This document shows positions 56,544 through 64,000 of a DNA stretch of 64,000 nt, piece after piece. The stretch lies in NCBI GenBank assembly GCA_020466095.1, contig CM035806.1, forward strand, positions 39,246,698 to 39,310,697, in the 5' to 3' direction. The position numbers and the translations under genes are program-made. Position 1 is the stretch's first letter; the number at the start of each line of letters is the position of its first letter. A model generated the notes under the pieces. That model did not search any database, had not been told where the DNA came from, and saw only the letters and a program-made list of their open reading frames with translations. The DNA is from Chlorops oryzae (Eukaryota > Arthropoda > Insecta > Diptera > Chloropidae).

Positions 56544-57180
56544 CGGTGTACTGAATCAGGCTTTCGGGGTCAACTTCAATGCCTCCATTGGCCCACGTTG
56601 TCCGGGATGGGAAGTGTACTTTGAATTTTCTTCCAAAGTGGAGTTCTGAGTCCATAAAATCACCCACACAAAATGGTATTTTATTGACTCCAAAATGCTT
56701 TAAAATTTTTTGATGACCATAGTCATGAAGAAGCTGTTTGGAGGGTATCTTCAGCCTAATTGCACAAAGTGCAGCTGATGTTTGGACGTGAATGTGCAAG
56801 GGAGTCAGCCCAACAATAGCTTCAAGTGCTACTGTAGGGCATGTCTTCATCGCACCGGTTAGTAAGAGACACGCAAGTCGCTGAAGTTTTGAGCACATGG
56901 TAATAGACTTAGTTTGTGTGACCTTTTGCCACCAGACTAGACAACCATATGTGAAAATTGGACGTACCACTGTCTGGTAAATCCAGAAAATGATTTTGGG
57001 GTTAAGGCCCCAAGTTTTTCCTATACAAGACCGCGTTGTCCATAGGGCTCTTTGTGCCCTCCTTTGTGTGTTCCAATTAAGTTTGCTATCGGGGATAACT
57101 CCTAAATACTTTACTTCATTGGAATAGGGAATGTTAAAATCTCCGAGGATGATAGAACCCAAGTTCAACTTACGTTTCAA
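56540..57180 (-). pseudogene. LOA/I-type LINE fragment, copy B, RT part
   Basis: This is the 5' part of the LINE fragment, equal to 41961-42601. On the minus strand the frame begins near 57180, passes through KYLGVIPDSKLNWN and PIFTYGCLVWWQ, and reads into the LTR at 56539. The longer frame that results is a chimera of LINE and antisense LTR and is not a gene. Confidence 0.8.
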
Positions 57181-57437
57181 TCAGGCATGTTACGGAAATC
57201 AAGATTGTCAGAATCGGACGATTTCCGAAATTTCATGTGGCCTACAATTCGTTATCGCACAACTTTTTTTTCATAATAACAGATGAAAGGCACACATACA
57301 TATATTCAGTCCCTTCGAATTGAAAAGTCATAATCGGCTTGATTTTTAGCAGCATTTAAAGTTTTTGACGATTGTAACTATTAGTGATTTCCGTAAGTCC
57401 TGTAAAAATAAAATGTGTCTCCGACGACTGTCGCCTA

Positions 57438-58839
57438 CACCGAAAAAAATCCGTAGGTAATATTGAAGAAATGGGCTGCGTTATTGAAGAAACGGCAGTA
57501 AAAATAGAGCTAACTAAAAAAAGCAATCAATATGAATAAAGACGATATTCAATATGAAAAAAATTCAAATCAGGAAAAAAATTTCGTTATATTGAAGAAA
57601 TATCTTCATATCTACGAAATTATTTTAGTCAAATTTCTTCAAGTATATTATCCTGCTTCGTTATATTTAAGAAATTTCTTCATATCTACGAAAATAATTA
57701 TTGATATTGAATAAATTTCTTCAATATTACAAAAGATTTTCTTCAATATGAAGAAATTTATTGAAATACGCAACCCTGCTTAGTTATATTGAAGAAATTT
57801 CTTCATATTTATATATTTAAAAATTTCATCATATGTATTAACTGTTGTGAGCCCCGTCTGTCTCACATCTCCTATTTTTTATAGACAAGAAAATCGTCCA
57901 AATTTCATACACACAAAACAGTATATTAACTTTCTCATTGCAAGCAATAATGATTGACTAAATAAAGACTCGCGATAAGAATTAAAAAACAATTTTATGT
58001 ATATATGATTGTGTGGTTAAAAGGACGAAAATTCTAAAATATTATGAAAGGACTTAAAGAAATTTTTCAAAATTTTATTTATTTATTTATTATTAAAGTT
58101 AGGAGAGTTTCCAAAACTATACTAACTTAGATTATTTATAGCGCTGGCAATATTTTCTTTCAATTTTCAAATTAAACACAATTTCGCTGCTTCCATAAAA
58201 AAGGCGTTTTCACTTCATGGACGAACTTTGCTTATGACGCTGAATCTTCTGCCTTAAGACTCATCAACCCCAAGAACTTCTTAAAAATATTCAATTTTTC
58301 GTAATATTGAAGAAATTCTTCATATCTCAAGAATTACATTAGTCATATTGAAGAAATTTCATTATTTATACGAAATAAATTCGTTATATTTAATATATAA
58401 ATTAATTTTAAGACAATTTCTTCGTCATATTGAAAAAATTTCTTCATATTTACGAAAATAATTTCTTTATATTCACGAATACGTTTTGTTATATTAACGA
58501 AATTTCTTCATATCAAGAAACAAATTACGTCATATTGAAGAAATTTCTTCATTTATACGAAAATTCTAAATTTTAAAATGTCCTACGAAAGCTTTTGTCA
58601 TATGTAAGAAAATTTCTTTAGTATGAAGAAATGTTTTCGTACCTATGAAGAAATTTTGTTATATTGATTAAACTATTTAACTCATATTGAAGAATTTTTT
58701 TTCGTTCCATTCACAAAATTTCTGCAATATAACAAATATTTTCGTCAGCATGAAGAAAACTCGTTATATTGACTAAAATTCGTATTCAAATATTTACGAA
58801 AATTTTTAATCAATATTACTGCCGATATTTCTTTCAGTG
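57438..58839. mobile_element. 1.4-kb TIR element rich in GAAGAAATTTCTTC palindromes, copy B
   Basis: This is the same nested element as 42859-44259, with one additional A in an A run near 57557. It lies inside the same interrupted AGTCCTG-family MITE (about 57394-58856) with the same TA duplication. Confidence 0.75.
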
Positions 58840-59158
58840 TAGTATGGAACTAGACTAACATGCCCGATAATCTTGTTCTCTAACACATGATATCGATTTT
58901 TTTAAATTTTCTTGCATTTACAGAATAGGGATGGGCAATATCTGAAGATCAATCGACAGTGACGATACGTGCGTATCGCAAAAATATATCGATATATCGA
59001 TTTTTATTCAATATTCTTTTTTCAAACAAAACATCCTTTTTCGCACATTCGTTGAACTTATTTATATTGGTCTGGATAAACAACAATATTATTTATAAAA
59101 ATTTGGAACAGCTTCGAAAGAGAGTTTTAGCTTCTTACATAGAAAAATTTTGGCTCTG

Positions 59159-59230
59159 GGATAGCGTAGGGGATGCCATGCCTGCTATGCTCTTGAACCC
59201 AGGGTTTGAGCTTCGATTCCCGGCACAGGC
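59159..59230 (+). repeat. tRNA-related SINE fragment, copy B
   Basis: Identical to 44579-44650 as far as I could compare, with box A-like and box B-like segments. It is included because it is part of the tandem unit. Confidence 0.5.
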
Positions 59231-59770
59231 AAAACAGAGTGTAATGTTCCACAGCCTAGCACTGTTTTTCCAGAAAATCGCATATTAGGGGCACACTACG
59301 AAAAAAGGCCCTTACGGTATCAAAATGGGCCGATCCAAGGCCTAAGTAGCATCCACTGCAACATACATACATATACATAGGTACATACAACATCAGAATT
59401 TTTTACTGTTCAAAAGTGATAAAAAATTATTTCGTTTTTGATGTCAAAATAACAATGGCTTCATGAACCGTTTTATTTTTGAGTATTTTTTTACACTTTT
59501 TTCAAACTGTGTACGCTAAAAGAAGTTCTGGACTCCTATTCGTGAGATATCAAAAAAGTATTTTTCGGATTCTTAAAGTCCAAGGGGCTCTCTCCGGTTA
59601 TGTCATAGAGAAAAAAAAACGCTTCAGAAATAGGTATGTTCCCGTACTGCACGAAACTGCCTAATACTGCCCAATTTTCATACAGTTTTCCAACAATTGG
59701 GCAGTTTCTCGTGCAGTACGGTAACGGACGTATTAATGAAATATTCGGATATTCGACTTGTCATTGGTGT

Positions 59771-62039
59771 AAGGCGTAAGGGCCTTCGATAAAGATGGAT
59801 TCACATGTGTCTAGTTCAAACTTAAATCGACTTGAGAGAAACCGTTAGTATTTTCGAACAAAAAGCAAATAAAAAAAAACTGGCTTCATTGCAGCTGCAT
59901 TCATGCGAATGTCCTTTGAAATGGCATTGTACGATGGCAAGCCCCTCGTTTATTCCGTTGACGAATATATACTATTAAATCGCTTGAATGTCATACGCTC
60001 TAAAAGAGCAATTAGCGTGTAATACGATATTTTTATTGAAAGGCTAAACTGCAAAAACTGCGCGTAGCAAATATCCTTGCCTCTCCTCCCCACGAGCATG
60101 AAAACGAGAGAATTGAAAAACAAAAAAAGAATAAACTCCGAAGCCAAAGCAGCTTAAGAAGTTCTCTTTCTCTTTTTCCAAGCGAGCAGCGCGTATCGGC
60201 TAAACGATCTTATTTGCGAGCAAACAAAAAAAAGGACATTTAGGGAAACCGCAAAAATTATGGTGATATAAAAGCGCTCAGAGAGGCGATGAGCTGAGCT
60301 CAGGCTGAGGTTGATGGGCAAATGTTGCATGTTGCAGAGTATCAAAGCGAAGGATTCGAAAGCAAGTCATAAAAACGACTCGCATGATTTAAATTCTTCC
60401 TGACTGTTTATTATTATTTTTTTAATTTTTTTTTTTTTTTGGTTTCCTCTTTTTATGTTTCATTTTCGAAAAACTTTTTACGATCGGAATAGTTAAAATG
60501 TCCTTGCGATGCAATAAAACAACAACAGCTACAAAGGAGAAGTGCAATAAAAATGATGGATTCGTTGCGCCACAAAGTCGTCCTCCTAGTCAGTCATTGC
60601 TCTCGTCACCATTGCCATATTCATCGTCGTTTGCTTCTTTCTAGTCGTGGTGTCAAAACTGCAGCAAGAAAAAGTCATAAAAATTTGCAATCGCAGCGCA
60701 GGACACCTTTTTTTTTATATTTATTTCTGTTTTTCTTTTTGTAGAAATTTGATGCGCAGACATGCATTTTCATTTCGTTTTTATTTTTCCGCATTTCAAT
60801 TTCGATTTCGATTTCCATTTTTGAGTTTCATTTTTATTGAATGCAAAAAATCGCAATAAAAGCGAGTAAGTCTATTAAAGCGATAACAGCGGATTTGAAT
60901 GCCATCGAGTACGCGAGTGAGGATCCTGTTCGGCGTTTACTTTTCGGCTGATTTCCACAATAATCCCATTAACAGGATTATGTATGGGCAATAAATGTGG
61001 ATAAAATTCTGTGCTTCCTGTGTTCGCATTGCATTGAGTTTTCCGTAAGCATCTGACGTGCTTTGACATGCCGCGCTCGAGCTCTAGCGGCGGCTCACTC
61101 GCTCGCTATCTTAAGGAGTATGCATCCTTTGCATGCAAATCTCTGCTTGATTAAGCATTTTCTCAACGCACATCAACTCGGGGTCTCAGTATCTAAAGGG
61201 GACGGTAGGGAAAACGGGGAAAGGGTTGCATATAATAGTTGGCTATGTACGTATGTATGTTAAGCGTTGGATATCCTTTTGCAATTATCTATGGCATCGT
61301 TCGTTGCGTTTATGCGATGTTCAGCAATTTTTCAAAATCAAATTACAAAGTTGCCCGGAAAAACCCTTTGGCGCATCACCCGTGCGAATAATGTTTTGCC
61401 TTTTTTTGTTTTTTTTTTTTTTTTGTTTTAGTTTTCTTGTTTCCTTGTCCTTATCCGTAAAGGGATGGTGCATTGTTTTCGTCAACGTTTGCATTTTGTG
61501 TTATCCTTCGTTATTTTTTCTGTGCTGCTTTTCAATCTTTACATTGATATTTCAATAATTGTCAGTTGAGCTGTCAATACTGCGAAGTGAAAGTGTCAAA
61601 ATGTACGACAAGAGAGTTTGCAAATTATCCAGAACGATTGAAAGCAATGGAACGGTTAAGTAGAGAGGGGTTTTTCTTCGATGTAATTTATGCAATTCAC
61701 TCACACAATTCATCAAGAGGTTGTTTTACAATTGCACTGGCGTTTTGAATGAATAGCGAGACATACCTACATATTTCAGATCCTTTAGAATTCCTCTCTT
61801 AACGTTTTCATAAGATGAGAACATTTTTTCAATAAAAAATCGTGTCCTTTTTTATGGCACGTTGGTAGTGTTAACGCTGCTTGGTTCTGCAGAAACTAAA
61901 AAATTTTTTTTTAATACAGTCCATCTCTTTTTTCCCCCCAGGGCAGGATTTAGATTTTTGGTGCCTTGGTAGATAGTATGTTAGCAATTAAGACTATTTC
62001 TTTTTTCCTCCTTGGTTTTTCGTTCTTCCATTTTCCTTT
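59771..62039. other. Gene-free interval
   Basis: No exon is supported. I see T runs at about 60417-60440 and 61409-61425, short ATTTCGATTTCG repeats near 60796-60825, and a GAGCTGAGCTCAGGCTGAGG stretch near 60291. Confidence 0.5.
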
Positions 62040-62905
62040 TTGTTGCTTTGTTTTTCCCACTTGTTTCTGTCTTCTTCCTTTCTATTTCCATTTCCATTTC
62101 CTTCTTCCTTCTTATTCCTTCTTCTTCCTTCTTCTTCCTTCTTCTTCCTTCTTCTTCCTTCTTCTTCCTTCTTCTTCCTTCTTCTTCCTTCTTCTTCCTT
62201 ATTCTTCCTTTTTTCTTTCTTCTTCTTTCTTATTCTTCCTTCTTCTTCCTTTTTTCCTTCTTCTTCCTTCTTCTTCCTTATTCTTCCTTTTTTCTTTCTT
62301 CTTCTTTCTTATTCTTCCTTCTTCTTCCTTTTTTCCTTCTTCTTCCTTCTTCTTCCTTCTTCTTCCTTTTTTTTCCTTCTTCCTTCTTCTTCCTTTTTTC
62401 TTTCTTCTTCCTTCTTCTTCCTTCTTCTTCTCTTCTTCTTCCTTCTTCTTCCTTCTTCTTCCTTCTTCTTCCTTCTTCTTCCTTCTTCTTCCTTCTTCTT
62501 CCTTCTTCTTCCTTCTTCTTCCTTCTTCTTCCTTCTTCTTCTTCTTCTTTCTTCCTTCTTCTTCCTTCTTTCTTTCCTTTCTTTTCTTCCTTCTTCTTTT
62601 CTTCCTTCTTCTTTTCTCTTCTTCCTTTCTTCTTCTTTTTTTCTTTCTTCTTTTTTCTTTTTTTCATTTTTCATTTTTCGTCTTCCTTCTTCTTTTTTCT
62701 TCTTCTTTCCTTTTTCTTCTTCTTTCCTTTTTCTTCTTTTCTTTCCTTATGTTTTCCTTCTTTCATCTCTCGTCTTTCTTCTTTTTTCTTCCTTTCTTCA
62801 TCCGTTTCCCTTTTTCATCCTTCTTCATTTTTCCTATTCTTTATTTGTGCTTCTTTCTTTTTTCTCTTTTTCCTTCTCCTCTTCTCTTCCTTTGTGCCTT
62901 TTTCA
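62040..62905. repeat. Long polypyrimidine tract with 10-bp CTTCTTCCTT units
   Basis: About 870 bases are nearly pure C/T on the plus strand. The purest parts (about 62111-62200 and 62430-62545) are tandem CTTCTTCCTT decamers. Between them GAAAGAAGGAAAA-type (complement) larger repeats recur, for example 62200-62260 versus 62270-62340. All overlapping open frames here are low-complexity artefacts. Such tracts can adopt triplex structures. Confidence 0.9.
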
Positions 62906-62928
62906 ATTGGCAATAAATGAATTTGGGT

Positions 62929-63027
62929 AACTTCCGTACGGATAGTCAAAATATAATGCGTTAACATTTTCGGGACGCTGGATATATCGAAGTCGGGCTT
63001 GACCGACTTTAGCTTTCTTACTTGTTT
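62929..63027. repeat. Dispersed repeat terminus (CTTGACCGACTT block)
   Basis: AACTTCCGTACGGA, GCTGGATATATCGAAGTCGG and GCTTGACCGACTT, then CTTTCTTACTTGTTTG, match the segment ending at 34128. The final TTACTTGTTTG is shared with the repeat end near 36765. Confidence 0.6.
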
Positions 63028-63233
63028 GTTTTGAAATACGATAGGAGATTTCTTGCACTTTTAGTCAATACCTTATAGAATCGAGTAATATATTGAGTCA
63101 TAACTTCCTTGTGAATTTGAAGTCGAATTCGAAGAGCCTAGAATGGAAGCCCTTCATTCGAGAACAAATTCATTCGGGGAATAAATATACCTGATAAAAA
63201 TTTTAAAGTAGGTACTCGAAGAGTCGATAGATC

Positions 63234-63551
63234 CAGTGCCGTCTTTACGCGCTGGGGGCCCCGAGCGGACAAACGAGTCTCGGCAAAAAAATTGAGATAT
63301 AATCTTGCTTTATTTGATTCATGTATGTGGTAGGGATGTAAAAATACTGGTCGAATCAATTAACTAAATAACTAGGCTTCATAAATTTCAATATGTTCAG
63401 AGAAGACTCCTATGAAATTCATAAAGGTCTTCTCTGAACATATTGAAATTTATGAAACTGCTGTTTTTGTTTGAAGTCACTATATTGGTTGGGGAGGGGG
63501 ACCCCACACACTTTAGGGCCAGGGGCCCCGCACAGGCTAAAGACGGCTCTG
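63234..63551. mobile_element. hAT MITE (318 bp) with 8-bp duplication
   Basis: It starts CAGTGCCGTCTTTACGC and ends GGCTAAAGACGGCTCTG, with inner GGGGGCCCC blocks on both sides. GATAGATC is duplicated exactly at 63226-63233 and 63552-63559. Inside is a separate strong hairpin: TTTCAATATGTTCAGAGAAG (63387-63406) pairs with CTTCTCTGAACATATTGAAA around 63430-63450. Confidence 0.85.
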
Positions 63552-63687
63552 GATAGATCGGCACATGAATGATTTTGTAATCGATTTTGGCCCATTTCCG
63601 TGCGAGCCTTCTTCGGATAGAACTGGATCAACGCTTTTTCACCCCTTGTACCTATGTATGTACAATGTAAGTACATACACATGTATA

Positions 63688-63973
63688 CAGTGGACCCCCG
63701 GCAATCCGGCCTTTGCCTTATCCAGCACACCCTGTAATACGACATGACCATTATTGAGGCGGTGTCATGGAAATCAGCTCGATATTGAAAAATGTCGAAA
63801 TTTTGAGGTACTTCAGGGAATAACAAATTATAGAATCGTATCAATGGACATGTAATTGTCGGCTAACATAGTAATTTTTTGTAAAACAAAATTCCGGACT
63901 ATATGGGGCTCAAATTCAATAGTTCGATACCGCCCTCCAAAGTGTTTGTCGGAGTACCGGGGGGGGTCCACTG
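63688..63973. mobile_element. Tigger/pogo-like MITE (286 bp)
   Basis: Its ends are CAGTGGACCCCCGGCAATCC and the inverse-like GTACCGGGGGGGGTCCACTG, flanked by TA at 63686-63687 and 63974-63975. TA duplications with CAGTGGACCCC-type ends are characteristic of the pogo/Tigger group. No transposase frame is present; the overlapping minus-strand frame is incidental. Confidence 0.8.
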
Positions 63974-64000
63974 TATTGAGAATATTTTTCGAAAGAAGAA

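Larger units (their letters stand above)
45276..59770. repeat. Composite tandem unit, copy B (split by the LTR element)
   Basis: Removing the LTR retrotransposon and one ACAT leaves a unit the same size and order as copy A. The right boundary is CATTGGTGTAA followed by GGCGTAAGGG, unlike copy A, which continues into TAA repeats. Confidence 0.88.

Noticed and set aside
56263..57180. 305-codon minus-strand frame
   Set aside because: It is an accidental fusion of the LINE RT fragment with antisense LTR sequence created by the insertion.
62012..62930. Several frames of about 300 codons rich in Phe/Ser/Leu or Lys/Glu/Arg
   Set aside because: They are translations of the polypyrimidine tract in different frames and strands.

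Overview
The window looks like AT-rich, repeat-laden chromosomal DNA of a higher dipteran insect, plausibly a tephritid-type fly (inference). Reasons: a spliced gene for the insect CIP/KIP CDK inhibitor Dacapo with short fly-like introns and canonical GT/AG sites, abundant simple repeats, many small TIR elements, and insect-type Ty3/gypsy and non-LTR retrotransposons. There is no sign of bacterial gene organisation.

Layout. (1) 1-2.25 kb: the terminal coding exon (692-1989, +) of a gene I do not recognise, with its polyadenylation signals. (2) 2.26-6.0 kb: nested non-autonomous elements, namely a TIR element holding two tRNA-derived SINE heads, three short MITEs abutting each other, and a 2.1 kb nearly perfect foldback palindrome with an 8-bp target duplication. 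(3) 8.8-14.93 kb (minus strand): dacapo in three coding exons, 252 codons predicted, with a 5.3 kb second intron; upstream lie a 31-bp tandem repeat and GAGA-rich DNA. (4) 15.6-40.4 kb: gene-poor DNA with MITEs, an 11-bp minisatellite inside a TIR element, polypyrimidine tracts, a decayed hAT transposase and members of a dispersed repeat family. (5) 40.46-59.77 kb: two near-identical tandem copies of a ~4.5 kb composite unit: (TAA)n, then a 5'-truncated R4/Dong-like reverse transcriptase, then an antisense LOA/I-type RT-RNase H fragment, then a MITE nested in a MITE, then a SINE fragment. The second copy is split by a 9,953-bp LTR retrotransposon (46587-56539) with 2,194-bp LTRs, a tRNA-Lys-type primer site and a 4-bp duplication (ACAT). 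The first copy keeps the empty site. (6) 59.8-64 kb: non-coding DNA, a ~0.87 kb polypyrimidine tract and two MITEs.

The most interesting object is that LTR retrotransposon. Its Gag begins with a complete C3H2C3 RING-H2 finger that carries the residues expected for E2 binding, including the Trp and a linchpin-position Arg, followed by a capsid-like region and zinc knuckles. Its Pol (PR-RT-RNase H-IN) has every catalytic residue I checked. Gag is broken near its 3' end by a one-base shift of frame; the continuing frame would end at an ATGA stop/start overlap with pol. No polypurine tract and no env are visible.
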